Counted from the first letter of the stretch, positions 27,880-37,294 are shown. The stretch: DNA of 64,000 nucleotides from Pontibacter amylolyticus (GCF_014638845.1 NZ_BMFP01000010.1:46657-110656), one strand, 5' to 3'. Notes: a model not told the origin generated them from the letters alone. Program-made: numbers and translations.

Positions 27880-30800
27880 TTAGAAATTGAATCTGACATT
27901 AAATCCGTAGTTTCTGAAGGCAGGATATGCGCCAGACTGATACCCTCTGGATGCGTTGCCCGAACTCAAGCCTTCTTCCGGATCGGAGTAATCCATGTTT
28001 TTGTGGATAATCCACAGATTTCGGCCAATCAGCTGGATGTCAACCCCTTTAATAAAGCCGAGGTTTTCCATTAAGGACTGTGGCAACGCATAGGAAAGGG
28101 CAACTTCTCTCAGCTTCACGAAACTGCCGTCGAACACGTACATGGCCCTTGGGGCCTCTATACCTCCGGCAGCATATCCAAAAGGAGTGGCTCCATTACC
28201 GTCCGTATTCTCTGCATAGACGTCGTTCGGGGTGCCGTCCTCTTTCACGCCGGGCAGCAGCACGCCACCACCTTCAGCCACCGGCAAACGAGAAGGATTT
28301 CCTTTGTCGTTCAACCCGGCAGAATTCGGATACAGGCCTGTCGCCTCGCCATACCACTGGTCAAGGGAGAATATATCGCCGCCGTGGCGCACATCAACCA
28401 GGAAGCCGAGTGACACACCTTTAAAGGTCAGCGTGTTGTTAACCCCACCGGTCCAGTCCGGGTTCGGATCACCGATAATGTCAGACGCGTTGCCGGAGTT
28501 TATGTAGTAGCCTTCGGAATTAACAGTTTTTTGCCCGTTTGTGTAGACGAAGTCAGTACCCCTGATCACACCAAATGGATGTCCAACAGCAGCGTTGAGC
28601 GACACCCCACCTTGGAAAGTGGCAAGCGGGATATTCTGAACATCCTGGTACAGGCTCTTGACTTCACTTCGGTTACGGGCGAAGTTGATATTGATATTCC
28701 AGGAGAAATCACCTGTCTGAACCGGCGTTGCAAAAGCAGCCACCTCAAACCCTTTGTTTTCCACCTCACCGGCATTCACCCACTGCGCCGTATAGCCCGT
28801 AGCGCCGGTGGTAGACACGTTGATGATCTGGTCTACCGTGCTGGAGCGATAATAGGTGAAGTCAAATCCAAACAGGCTGTTGAAGAAGTCTGCCTCAATA
28901 CCAGCCTCAAAGCTTTTGGTTCTCTCAGGCTTCAGGTTCTCGTTGTTTTTGGTATTCGGTATCGAGAAGAGTGGAATGGAGCCTAATCCTGTTGGCTGTG
29001 TGTACACATCGAATATACTGAACGCCGGAGCACTGTTGCCTACCTCAGCATAGTTCACCCGAAGCTTACCACCTGACAGCCACGGCACCTGAAGTAGGTT
29101 GGAGAACACCACGTTACCCGCTATGGAGGGATAGAAGTACGAGTTTTCTCCTTCTGGTAGTGTGGTAGACTTATCCCGTCTTGCAGAAAGCTCCAGGAAG
29201 TAGGTTTCTCTGAAGCCGATGTTAGCATTCGCAAAAATGCCGTCAACGCCTATACGCTCAAAGTTTTCAATAGGAGCCGTGATGGGGTTAACTGAGTTTG
29301 ACAGTGTGTAGAGCCTTGGCACAACAAGTCCACCGTTGGTAGTTGCTCTGATATCTCTGAGCCGGTCTCTGCGCAGGTTGGTTCCAATTAAACCATTCAG
29401 GCTAATATCTTCCGTAAGATCCCTGTTGAAGTTTAAGAAGAGATCGTAGTTGGTTTCGTTGAATTCCCTGTCATATCGCTCAAACTCACTCACATCAGCA
29501 CTTCCGACGGCTACACGCTCTTCCTGCATATCTGTGGTTGTGTTATAAGTGACCCTGCCCATTAAGTTTAGCCAGTCCGTAAACTTGTAGGTAGCAGTTA
29601 CATAACCATAGAAGTTGTCTCTGGCGTCGTTAGAGTAGTTCTCGAATCTGGTCCAGTAGGGGTTATCAGAGTAGATAGGACCTGTGTTTGCCGCATTCCA
29701 GTTCCAGGTAATGTTCTGGCGGTTTCTGAAGTAGGCCTCTTCCTGCTCTTTGATATCCACGTTGGTCTGCCACCACTGCCTGAACTGCTGGTTAGGGTTA
29801 CGGCCCTGGTAGCCCGTTCCATACCTACCCACACCCACTGTGCGCGAGTAATTGGCAGAAGCACTTACCGATATCTTCTCAGTTGCCTCAAAAGTACCCG
29901 TAAAGTTAAACAGGTCTTTATCAAGCGTCGCATTGGGCAGGTTTCCTTTAATATCGTTTCGGGTATAGCCTATGTTGAAGGTCGTCTTATCACCGCCGCC
30001 ACTGATCATTAAACTCTGATTAGAGTTAACACCAGTCTCATAAAAATCACGGGGATCATTTTCAGCAGCTACCCAGGGTCTTGTCTTTCCAAAATTCGGG
30101 TGGAGTGGATCAATGGCATCCCATTGGTATACCTGCAGGTTCGGGTCGAATCGCGGACCATAAGAAGCGTCGTCCTGGAAACGAACTACTGGCGCAACGC
30201 CGCTACCCAGGTCAGCTGATGTACGGAATCCCTGGAAGTAGCCCGCGCCATACTCTTTCTGGTAGTCGACATACGTGCTCCTATCCATCGTGCTCCAAGT
30301 AACACCACTATTAACCGTAATATTGAGGCTGTTCTTTGCGCCTTTTTTGGTAGTGATCATGATAACGCCGTTGGCTGCGCGCGAACCATAGAGCGCTGTT
30401 GCGGCGGCACCCTTCAGCACGTTAACAGACTCAATGTTATCGGGGTTCAAGTCCGCGGCAGCGTTACCAAAGTCAGTACCGGTTCGGCCAGACTGCTGGT
30501 CGGCGGTGTTGGTATTGGCATTACTTACCGGCACGCCGTCAATTACAAACAGTGCCTGGTTATTACCTGTAATAGACTTGTTACCACGAATAATAACGTT
30601 CGTGGAACCACCCATGGTGTTGTTGGAACGGATGTCCAGACCAGCCACCTTTCCTGAAAGGGAGTTCACAAAGTCGGCAGGTCTTGTGCGCGTAATCTCA
30701 TCACCGCTCACCTGCTGGGCGGAGTATGCCAGCTCATTCTTGTTTCGCTCGATACCCAAAGCTGTCACCACTACCTCGCCCAACTGCTCTGCGGCTATAG

Positions 30801-31089
30801 GAAGTGCTACGTTAATGGAAGTCGCATCCCCAATGGGACGCTCAGTAGTACGGTAACCGATAAACCGGAATTCTAAGGTAGTGGCGCCTTCTGGCACCGT
30901 TATAGAGTAGTTTCCATCGGCACCTGTAGCGGTACCAACGGTTGTTCCCTTCACCAGTACCGCTACCCCTGGTAAAGGCTGATTTGTGGAAGCGTCTGTT
31001 ACATTGCCGGTAATGACCCTTCCCTGGGCCAGCACCTGTAGCTGCAATGCAAAGATCAGTAAGAAGCTTATTGCTAGAAGTTTTTTCAT
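27880..31089 (-). CDS. SusC/RagA TonB-linked outer membrane transporter, copy 2
   Basis: The 1069-residue paralog of copy 1 has a signal peptide ending VLAQ, a carboxypeptidase-like domain (VITGNVTDASTNQPLPGVAVLV), the SusC box LGEVVVTALGIERNKNELAY, a plug with IRGNKSITGNNQALFVIDG and a barrel ending YGFNVRFNF. Long blocks are identical with copy 1, including LKGAAATALYGSRAANGVIM and WYGEATGLY, while loop regions differ. The pair may import related but different substrates, or be expressed under different conditions. It starts the second SusCD operon. Confidence 0.95.
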   Translation of the reverse strand: MKKLLAISFLLIFALQLQVLAQGRVITGNVTDASTNQPLPGVAVLVKGTTVGTATGADGNYSITVPEGATTLEFRFIGYRTTERPIGDATSINVALPIAAEQLGEVVVTALGIERNKNELAYSAQQVSGDEITRTRPADFVNSLSGKVAGLDIRSNNTMGGSTNVIIRGNKSITGNNQALFVIDGVPVSNANTNTADQQSGRTGTDFGNAAADLNPDNIESVNVLKGAAATALYGSRAANGVIMITTKKGAKNSLNITVNSGVTWSTMDRSTYVDYQKEYGAGYFQGFRTSADLGSGVAPVVRFQDDASYGPRFDPNLQVYQWDAIDPLHPNFGKTRPWVAAENDPRDFYETGVNSNQSLMISGGGDKTTFNIGYTRNDIKGNLPNATLDKDLFNFTGTFEATEKISVSASANYSRTVGVGRYGTGYQGRNPNQQFRQWWQTNVDIKEQEEAYFRNRQNITWNWNAANTGPIYSDNPYWTRFENYSNDARDNFYGYVTATYKFTDWLNLMGRVTYNTTTDMQEERVAVGSADVSEFERYDREFNETNYDLFLNFNRDLTEDISLNGLIGTNLRRDRLRDIRATTNGGLVVPRLYTLSNSVNPITAPIENFERIGVDGIFANANIGFRETYFLELSARRDKSTTLPEGENSYFYPSIAGNVVFSNLLQVPWLSGGKLRVNYAEVGNSAPAFSIFDVYTQPTGLGSIPLFSIPNTKNNENLKPERTKSFEAGIEADFFNSLFGFDFTYYRSSTVDQIINVSTTGATGYTAQWVNAGEVENKGFEVAAFATPVQTGDFSWNININFARNRSEVKSLYQDVQNIPLATFQGGVSLNAAVGHPFGVIRGTDFVYTNGQKTVNSEGYYINSGNASDIIGDPNPDWTGGVNNTLTFKGVSLGFLVDVRHGGDIFSLDQWYGEATGLYPNSAGLNDKGNPSRLPVAEGGGVLLPGVKEDGTPNDVYAENTDGNGATPFGYAAGGIEAPRAMYVFDGSFVKLREVALSYALPQSLMENLGFIKGVDIQLIGRNLWIIHKNMDYSDPEEGLSSGNASRGYQSGAYPAFRNYGFNVRFNF

Positions 31090-31591
31090 CGCTTTCTGGA
31101 TTTAGTAAAAATCGGAGTATGGCTGGCTTATAGAAGTATAGCCAATTAGCCAGCGCCAGGATGGCGTCTGTTCAGAAGAAGGTAGATGATGGTTCCCGGT
31201 GCCGCTAGGCAGCCGTTCAGTCGTAGGCGTATTGTACCGGTGCCAGAGGGGCATCCGTGAAGTGGAGATATTCTAACGATTGCAGCTAATCAGACCCTTT
31301 CAAGATAGTTTGCCAGGAACCCACCACATTCGGCCACTGCATTTATTCCTGCGCCATATGTTATACCTGTCGTGCAGAATATTTGTTATGACAATTTTAA
31401 TTTAATTCTAATCTTTTTAGCCACAAGGCAAATTTTAAAAGCAAAATAATACAAAATCAAGTGTGATTCGCTCATTTCTATAAATATCCGAAGCCAGCAG
31501 CTACACTGCTAGACCAGTAGTAGCTGATTTGGTATTCGGGATACACCAGACATAGGTACACAAAAAGGATCCATCAGATATGGCAACAAAA
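31090..31591. other. Intergenic region upstream of SusC copy 2
   Basis: No gene is visible. The part nearest the start codon is GC-richer; the part from 31370 to 31480 is very AT-rich and shares the words AAGGCAAA and ACAAAATCAAG with the leader of copy 1. No motif fitting the full Bacteroidetes promoter pattern was found. One TATACCTG word lies near 31362. Confidence 0.4.
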
Positions 31592-31616
31592 AGCCCACTC
31601 CTTTCGGGAGCGGGCT
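31592..31616. terminator. Terminator after feoB
   Basis: A stem of ten pairs with one mismatch (AGCCCACTCC with GGGAGCGGGCT) and a 5-base loop, preceded by a run of A that becomes T on the minus strand. It lies 25 bp after the feoB stop. Confidence 0.75.
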
Positions 31617-31640
31617 CTTCAGTTATAGCTAGGTTTCTGC

Positions 31641-33794
31641 TTAACTCATCAACTGGAAAACAGCGAAAGCGGAGACATACGCCAGCCCTGTCATGTAAAC
31701 TAATTGCGCCAGTGGCCATGTCCAGCTCTTTGTTTCGCGGCGCACAATGGCCAGCGTACTGATGCACTGCATGGCAAAGGCGTAGAAAATCAGCAACGAG
31801 AAGGCCCGGGCCGGTGTGAAGAACGGGTTGCCATCGGCGTCTTTCTCTGACATCAGCTTGTCTTTGATCGTGGTCACGTTCTCTTCCTCGCCTATACTGT
31901 AGATCGTCGAGATGGTGCCGACAAACACCTCGCGGGCAGCAAAGGAGGTGAGCAGGGCTATACCTATCTTCCAGTCGTAGCCCAACGGACGGATGGCCGG
32001 CTCGATGGCCTGACCGAACTTGCCCGCGTAGCTCGACTCGAGTTGGTAAGAAGCGATCAGGTTATCGGTTTGCTCCTCGCCAAGGCCTTTCACTTCGGCC
32101 TCCGCGACGGCGCGCTCCTCGGCACGCTCGAAGCTATCGCCGGGACCGTAGGAGGCCATCACCCACAGGATAATGGAAACCGCCACGATGATCTTGCCCG
32201 CCTCCATCACGAAAGCCTTGGACTTCTCGAAAATGGTGAGGCCCACGTTTTTCCAGCGCGGCATGCGGTACACCGGAAACTCCATAATAAAGTAGCTACG
32301 CTCACGGGCTTTCAGCAACACCTTGAGTAGCAGTGCCGACAGGATGGCCGACAGGAAGCCCAGCAGGTATAGTCCCATCAGCACAATGCCCTGCAGGTTC
32401 ATGAAGCCGAAGTAATACACCTCCGGCACCACCAGGGCGATCAGCACGGTATACACCGGTATGCGGGCCGAGCAGCTCATGAGCGGCGTCACGAAGATGG
32501 TGATCATGCGGTCTTTCCAATTCTCGATCGTGCGCGCCGACATCACAGCGGGTACGGCACAGGCCACACCAGAAATAAGCGGCACCACGCTTTTGCCGTT
32601 CAGTCCGAACTTGCGCATGATCTTGTCCATCATAAACGTCACACGGGCCATGTAGCCGGTTTCTTCCAGAATGGCGATGAAAGCAAAAAGTATGGCGATC
32701 TGTGGGATAAAGATCAGAACGCCGCCTAGGCCGGCGATCACGCCTTCGGTCAGCAGGTTGATTAGCGGCCCACTGAAGTTCTCCTGGATAAGGCCATTCA
32801 GCGCCGCTATACCTTCGTCGATCAGGTCCATGGGATAGCTGGCCCAGGCAAACACCGCCTGAAACACAAGAAACAGCAGTCCCATGAAGATCAGGTACCC
32901 GTACACCCGGTGCGTCAGGATCTGGTCGAGCTTGTTGCTGAACTTCTCTTCCTCCTTGGCTTTCTCTACCCGCACCACGTCGAGCAGCACCTCGTTGATG
33001 CGCACATAGCGGGCAATGGTCTCGTTGGCCTGCTCTGTGGTAGACCTGAACCCCTGTGCCTCCAGTAGCTGCGCCACCCATACCTTATCCTCTTCTGACA
33101 AAAAGCGCAGGTGCTTGTACTGGTGCGCATAGTGCAGGGCCAGGTAATCGTTGTTCAGACTAAAGCGCTCTTTTATCTGTTCCACCGTGGGCCTGAGGTT
33201 GGCCGGTACCTCAAAGAAAGCCACCTCGGTGGCCGACAGCTGCTGCGACACCAGGATTTTGAGCGCCGCTATACCTATGCCTTTGCGGGCATTCATGGGT
33301 ATAACCGGCACGCCGAGGTCGCGCTGCAACGCTTCAATGTCGATCTTCACGCCTTCGGTCTCGGCCACGTCCATCATGTTGAGGGCCAGCACAGCAGGTA
33401 TGCGCAGGTCGGCCAATTGCGTGAACAGCAGCAGGTTGCGCTTCAGGTTAGAAGCGTCGGCCGTAACGATGACCAGGTCAGGGCGATTTTTTAATACCGG
33501 ATCGTAGAGCAGGTCGATGATCACCCGCTCGTCGAGCGACTTGGGGTATAAGCTGTAGCTGCCGGGCAGGTCGATGATTTGGGCCTTGAGCTGCGGCGTC
33601 AGATGGCTGATGCCGGTCTTTTTGTCGACGGTAACGCCCGGAAAGTTGCCCACCTTCTGGTTAAGGCCTGTGAGCTGGTTGAAAAGTGAGGTTTTACCCG
33701 AGTTCGGGTTGCCAATCAAAGCTATTCTGGCCACCGGCTGGTGGACAGGTACTTTTTTGGCTTCCGGCGCTTCCGCCTCTATAGTAACAGCCAT
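31641..33794 (-). CDS. feoB: Ferrous iron transport protein B
   Basis: An inner-membrane ferrous iron transporter of 717 residues. The N-terminal G domain has G1 GNPNSGKT at 29-36, the G2 Thr in FPGVTVDKKTG, G3 DLPGSY and G4 NMMD. A helical spacer follows, then the membrane domain with the two gate regions (LEETGYMARVTFMMDKIMRKFGLNGKSVVPLISGVACAVPA). The conserved Cys-containing motifs GVACAVPA and MSCSARIPVY are present. It is followed by a terminator and preceded, 12 bp away, by feoA. Located between an uptake block and cell-wall genes. No Fur box was identified. Confidence 0.97.
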   Translation of the reverse strand: MAVTIEAEAPEAKKVPVHQPVARIALIGNPNSGKTSLFNQLTGLNQKVGNFPGVTVDKKTGISHLTPQLKAQIIDLPGSYSLYPKSLDERVIIDLLYDPVLKNRPDLVIVTADASNLKRNLLLFTQLADLRIPAVLALNMMDVAETEGVKIDIEALQRDLGVPVIPMNARKGIGIAALKILVSQQLSATEVAFFEVPANLRPTVEQIKERFSLNNDYLALHYAHQYKHLRFLSEEDKVWVAQLLEAQGFRSTTEQANETIARYVRINEVLLDVVRVEKAKEEEKFSNKLDQILTHRVYGYLIFMGLLFLVFQAVFAWASYPMDLIDEGIAALNGLIQENFSGPLINLLTEGVIAGLGGVLIFIPQIAILFAFIAILEETGYMARVTFMMDKIMRKFGLNGKSVVPLISGVACAVPAVMSARTIENWKDRMITIFVTPLMSCSARIPVYTVLIALVVPEVYYFGFMNLQGIVLMGLYLLGFLSAILSALLLKVLLKARERSYFIMEFPVYRMPRWKNVGLTIFEKSKAFVMEAGKIIVAVSIILWVMASYGPGDSFERAEERAVAEAEVKGLGEEQTDNLIASYQLESSYAGKFGQAIEPAIRPLGYDWKIGIALLTSFAAREVFVGTISTIYSIGEEENVTTIKDKLMSEKDADGNPFFTPARAFSLLIFYAFAMQCISTLAIVRRETKSWTWPLAQLVYMTGLAYVSAFAVFQLMS

Positions 33795-33806
33795 GTGGTA
33801 ATAAAT

Positions 33807-34055
33807 CTACTTCAGCAGAATGGTTTCAGCTTCGTCTAAACGGAGTGAGAGCGTATAGTCGTTCACGATGATGGTAACAGGGTCTCCAAAGGGGGCTTTG
33901 CTGTTCAGCTTCACCTCGGCACCAGGTATACAGCCCATCTCCAGTAGCTTAAGCGCCATTTCCGGGTCGTTTAGGCTAGAAATCTCCCCGCTCTCCCCGA
34001 TCCTCAGATCGCGCACACTCTTCTGTTGTTGTGATTCCTCTGTCCTGTTACGCAC
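33807..34055 (-). CDS. feoA: Ferrous iron transport protein A (FeoA, SH3-like)
   Basis: A small cytosolic protein that helps FeoB. The SH3-like core reads LRIGESGEISSLNDPEMALKL, LLEMGCIPGAEVKL and APFGDPVTIIVNDYTLSLRLDEAETI, all typical of FeoA. I chose GTG at 34055, giving about 82 residues; an in-frame TTG at 34124 would add an unlikely N terminus. The start is uncertain. It sits 12 bp upstream of feoB in one operon. An octad repeat tract begins about 85 bp upstream. Confidence 0.85.
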   Translation of the reverse strand: MRNRTEESQQQKSVRDLRIGESGEISSLNDPEMALKLLEMGCIPGAEVKLNSKAPFGDPVTIIVNDYTLSLRLDEAETILLK

Positions 34056-34139
34056 GATTTCTCTTCTTTTATTTAGACTGTTTATAAACAACTGCAAGAT
34101 ACAAGCTGTTCCCCGGTATTGCAAAAGAATAGGACTTAT

Positions 34140-34219
34140 GATTTGAAGATAGGAGGATTTGGGGATGAGAAGATTTGGAAATTTGGAGATGTGGAAATTT
34201 GAAGATTTGAAAATGAATG
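34140..34219. repeat. Octad repeat tract (GATTTGGA type), ten units
   Basis: Ten consecutive 8-base units in perfect phase: GATTTGAA, GATAGGAG, GATTTGGG, GATGAGAA, GATTTGGA, AATTTGGA, GATGTGGA, AATTTGAA, GATTTGAA and AATGAATG. Each starts with GAT or AAT. The longest such tract in the window and the best evidence that the unit is 8 bp. It lies upstream of feoA in a gene-free stretch (34056-34680). Confidence 0.75.
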
Positions 34220-34319
34220 TGCTGATGATAATCTTGAGATCCGGACCTCTTAAATTTTAAGGAGCAATTGATTTGTGACCTGATTGGTGCGGGCTTGTTG
34301 AGACTGGGTTCCCGACCGG

Positions 34320-34390
34320 GTCGCAGGGCCAGGTATAGGATGGCAGATGCTTACAGGTATAGTATGGATTACAGGTATAGCGCAGGCCTA
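34320..34390. repeat. Cluster of CAGGTATAG words
   Basis: Three copies of CAGGTATAG lie within about 55 bases, all in the same orientation, in non-coding DNA. Two more GGTATAG words follow at about 34550 and 34560. No hairpin or gene accompanies them. Confidence 0.6.
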
Positions 34391-34428
34391 GGTTTACAGG
34401 CATTGTACCGTCGACTTAAGTGTTTTAC

Positions 34429-34512
34429 TGTCATTTCGAACGTTGGTGAGAAATCTGACATGTTGCCAAACCCTTGAGATGAGCCAGCTCTCTCCATTCT
34501 GTCGAGATGACA
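34429..34512. repeat. Short inverted-terminal-repeat element
   Basis: An 84-base element whose ends TGTCATTTCGA and TCGAGATGACA are inverted repeats matching at 10 of 11 positions. The inside contains GTGAGAAATCT. Elements beginning TGTCATTTCGA with GAGAAATCT inside are, to my knowledge, common in Bacteroidetes intergenic DNA. It looks like a miniature non-autonomous element or hairpin repeat. No target duplication was identified. Confidence 0.55.
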
Positions 34513-34628
34513 ATTGAGGTCTACTACTCCTTGTGTTGACGGCATGGGTATAGGACAGGTATAGCCGTACCAGCTACAACCGAAAGCAGGCTTTTTAACC
34601 TGCAATACATCAATCTATCATAAATACT

Positions 34629-34676
34629 CACATTCCATAATTAACCCATTAACACATTCCCACATTAGCACTTTAC
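34629..34676. repeat. Octad repeat tract (CACATTCC type)
   Basis: Six 8-base units: CACATTCC, ATAATTAA, CCCATTAA, CACATTCC, CACATTAG and CACTTTAC. The tract ends four bases before the stop codon of murF-alr, so the repeat abuts a gene end. Confidence 0.65.
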
Positions 34677-34680
34677 CGAA

Positions 34681-37131
34681 TTACTCCGAAAAGAAAATGC
34701 GCTTGACGCGGGAGCTGACGTTGGTGAGCAGTTCGTAGGGGATGGTGCCGATGCGCTGCGCCAGTTCGACCAACGTCAGCTGCGGGCCGAACACCGTCAC
34801 TTCGTCGCCTACTTTGGCAGGTATACCGGTTACGTCCACCATGCACATGTCCATGCACACGTTGCCGATGATCGGGGCGTGGTGGCCGTTGACGAGCACG
34901 TGCCCTGTGCCGTTGCTGAAGCGGCGGTCGTAGCCATCGGCATAACCGATGGCGATGGTGGCGATGGTCTTGTCGGTGTCGGCTATACCTTTGCGGCTGT
35001 AGCCCACCGTTTCGCCCTGGCGGATGTGTTTGATCTGGGAGATAGCTGTCTTGAGCGTGCTCACCGGTTGCAGCGCCTCCTGCTCCGAGCCTGTGGACTC
35101 CACTCCGTACAGTCCTATACCTAGCCGCACCATGTCCAGCTGGTGCTCCGGGAAGCGCACGATGCCTGCCGAGTTGAGGATATGCTTTAGCACGGTATAG
35201 CCAAGGCGCTCTTCCTCCTCAGCAGCCAGAGAACTGAAGTTTTGCAGCTGCATGCGCGAAAAATCATCGTGCAGGGCCTCGTCTGCTCCGGCCAGGTGGC
35301 TGAACGTGCTCACCACCCGCACCTGCGGATGCTGCTTTAACAAGGAGAACAGTTCGTCAAAATCTTCTTCTGTGAAACCCAGGCGGTGCATACCGGTGTC
35401 GAGCTTCAGGTGAATTTTGTAGCGGATGTCCGGCTGGGCGGTTGCCAGAAAATCGCGGAGTAGCTCCAGGGAGTAGATCTCGGGCTCGAGGCTGTACTGG
35501 TGCAGTTTGGCCAGGCTGTCCGGTGAGGGGTTCATGACCATGATCGGGAGCGTGATGCCGTGCTCGCGCAGGCTCACGCCTTCGTCCACGTAAGCCACCG
35601 CCAGGTAATCGACGCGATGAAACTGCAGCAGGTTGGCTACTTCAAAGCTACCGCTACCGTAGGCAAAGGCCTTTACCATCACCATCAGTTTGGTGCCCGA
35701 CGCCAATTTGGAGCGGTAGTAGTTGAGGTTATGCACCAGCGCATCCAGGTTTACTTCCAGCACCGTGCCGTGCACCTTCTGCTGAAAAGCCTGCACAATC
35801 TTCTCGAACCCAAAAACACGGGCGCCCTTCACCAGCACCAGTTCGTTACGGAACTGCTCCGGACTGAACTGCTGCAAGAAATCGGCAGTACTGGTATAGA
35901 AAATGGTATCGCCGCCAAATTTGGCGCCATGCGCCTGTATGGTTGGTCCGATGCCGATCAGTCGCTCCACCTGATGGGCTTTGGTCAGGGAAGCTACTTC
36001 GCTGTAAAGTTTCTCCTCCGGCATACCTGACTCCAGCAGATCAGAAAGTATCAGCGTGCGCCTTCCCCGCTTCGGCTGGCTGGCCAGCAGGTCGAGGGCG
36101 ATGGAAAGGCCGGCGAGGTCGTTGTTGTAAGTATCGTCGATGAGGTAGCAGCCGTTGATGGCCTCTTTCATTTCGAGGCGCATGGCCACGGGCTGCAGCC
36201 GGTCCAGGCGATCCTGGATGGCTGTCAGGTCGGTTCCGCGTTGCAGCAATACCGCCAGGCAGTGCAGGGCATTCTCCACCGAGGCCTCATCTGTGAAAGG
36301 TATAGCCAGGCTGTGCCGTTCACCCCGGAAGGTATAGCCCAAGATGGTTTTATGGCCGGAAGTAGTGCTGCTTCGGATTTCCACATCGGCCTGTTGGTGA
36401 CGTGACCAGGTGAAAGAAGGTATACCGCTCGCCTGCACCGCTTCGTGTATCAACTTGTGATCGAGACAATAGAAAAGCAGCTCCACTCTACTGAACAGCT
36501 GCATTTTCTCCGCTACTTTCTGGCGATGGTCGGCAAAGCCCTCGTCGTGGGCGCTGCCGATGTTGGTGAACAAACCCAGTGTTGGCTGTATGATTTGCTG
36601 CAGCTTCTGCATCTCACCGGGTTGCGATATACCTGCTTCGAACAGGCCCAGGGTATGGTTGGCATCCAGCTGCCAGACTGAGAGCGGCACCCCGATCTGG
36701 GAGTTGTAGCTGCGCGGGCTCTTCACGACCATTTCCTCCGGACTCAACAGTTGCGCCAGCCATTCCTTCACGATGGTTTTGCCGTTGCTGCCCGTGATGC
36801 CCAGCACAGGTATACGGAACTGCGCCCGGTGCGAGGCTGCCACCGCCTGCAGGGCCTCCAGGCTGTTGCGCACCTGCAGGATACTTGCCTCCGGGTATAG
36901 CTGCGCCAGCCCTGCCGACGCCTCGACCACAAACTGCCGCACACCAAGCCGGTAAAGTTGCCCCAGGTATACGTGCCCGTCGTTGTGTCGCCCCTTTATA
37001 GCAAAAAACAGCGTGCCTGCCGGCTGCGAGAGCTTTCGGCTGTCGGTGAGCAGGTGCACCACGGCGCTGTCCTGCGGCAGCTGCACTACGGTGCCTCCTG
37101 TAATGGCTTGAAGCTGGCGAAAGCTGAGCAT
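34681..37131 (-). CDS. murF-alr: Bifunctional MurF ligase / alanine racemase
   Basis: A fusion of about 816 residues that joins two steps supplying D-alanine to peptidoglycan. The N-terminal half is MurF-like, with TDSRKL, the ATP loop GITGSNGKT near 110, LGLFEAGISQPGEM and LIDDTYNND. The C-terminal half, from about residue 455 (VLEVNLDALVHNLNYYRSKL), is a PLP-dependent alanine racemase with the cofactor Lys in MVKAFAYGSGS, LKLDTGMHRLGF and GNVCMDMCMVDVTG. Such fusions are usual in Bacteroidetes. I chose ATG at 37131 (MLSFRQLQ) over an upstream TTG. It stands alone in the minus direction. Confidence 0.94.
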   Translation of the reverse strand: MLSFRQLQAITGGTVVQLPQDSAVVHLLTDSRKLSQPAGTLFFAIKGRHNDGHVYLGQLYRLGVRQFVVEASAGLAQLYPEASILQVRNSLEALQAVAASHRAQFRIPVLGITGSNGKTIVKEWLAQLLSPEEMVVKSPRSYNSQIGVPLSVWQLDANHTLGLFEAGISQPGEMQKLQQIIQPTLGLFTNIGSAHDEGFADHRQKVAEKMQLFSRVELLFYCLDHKLIHEAVQASGIPSFTWSRHQQADVEIRSSTTSGHKTILGYTFRGERHSLAIPFTDEASVENALHCLAVLLQRGTDLTAIQDRLDRLQPVAMRLEMKEAINGCYLIDDTYNNDLAGLSIALDLLASQPKRGRRTLILSDLLESGMPEEKLYSEVASLTKAHQVERLIGIGPTIQAHGAKFGGDTIFYTSTADFLQQFSPEQFRNELVLVKGARVFGFEKIVQAFQQKVHGTVLEVNLDALVHNLNYYRSKLASGTKLMVMVKAFAYGSGSFEVANLLQFHRVDYLAVAYVDEGVSLREHGITLPIMVMNPSPDSLAKLHQYSLEPEIYSLELLRDFLATAQPDIRYKIHLKLDTGMHRLGFTEEDFDELFSLLKQHPQVRVVSTFSHLAGADEALHDDFSRMQLQNFSSLAAEEEERLGYTVLKHILNSAGIVRFPEHQLDMVRLGIGLYGVESTGSEQEALQPVSTLKTAISQIKHIRQGETVGYSRKGIADTDKTIATIAIGYADGYDRRFSNGTGHVLVNGHHAPIIGNVCMDMCMVDVTGIPAKVGDEVTVFGPQLTLVELAQRIGTIPYELLTNVSSRVKRIFFSE

Positions 37132-37268
37132 ACAATTTAATTTAAAGCTCAAAGATAAGGTTTAGGACGAAGGGTTGTGGCGAGCTGCGCAGAATTAAAC
37201 CAGTCGGAACTTAATGTTAAAACACAGATTTCGAAAACTATATAGCAGCTTTTTCAAAATCAAAACGA

Positions 37269-37276
37269 TACCTTTG
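37269..37276 (+). promoter_or_regulatory. Putative -7 element of the RarD-like gene
   Basis: TACCTTTG fits the Bacteroidetes TAnnTTTG -7 consensus and lies 18 bases before the ATG at 37295, allowing a very short leader. No good TTTG lies 19-21 bases upstream, so the -33 box is weak or absent. Confidence 0.4.
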
Positions 37277-37294
37277 CCCTCTTTTAGTTGAAAA

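Noticed and set aside
34681..37131. murF-alr considered as two genes joined by sequencing error
   Set aside because: Both halves are complete and in frame, and this fusion is well known in Bacteroidetes.
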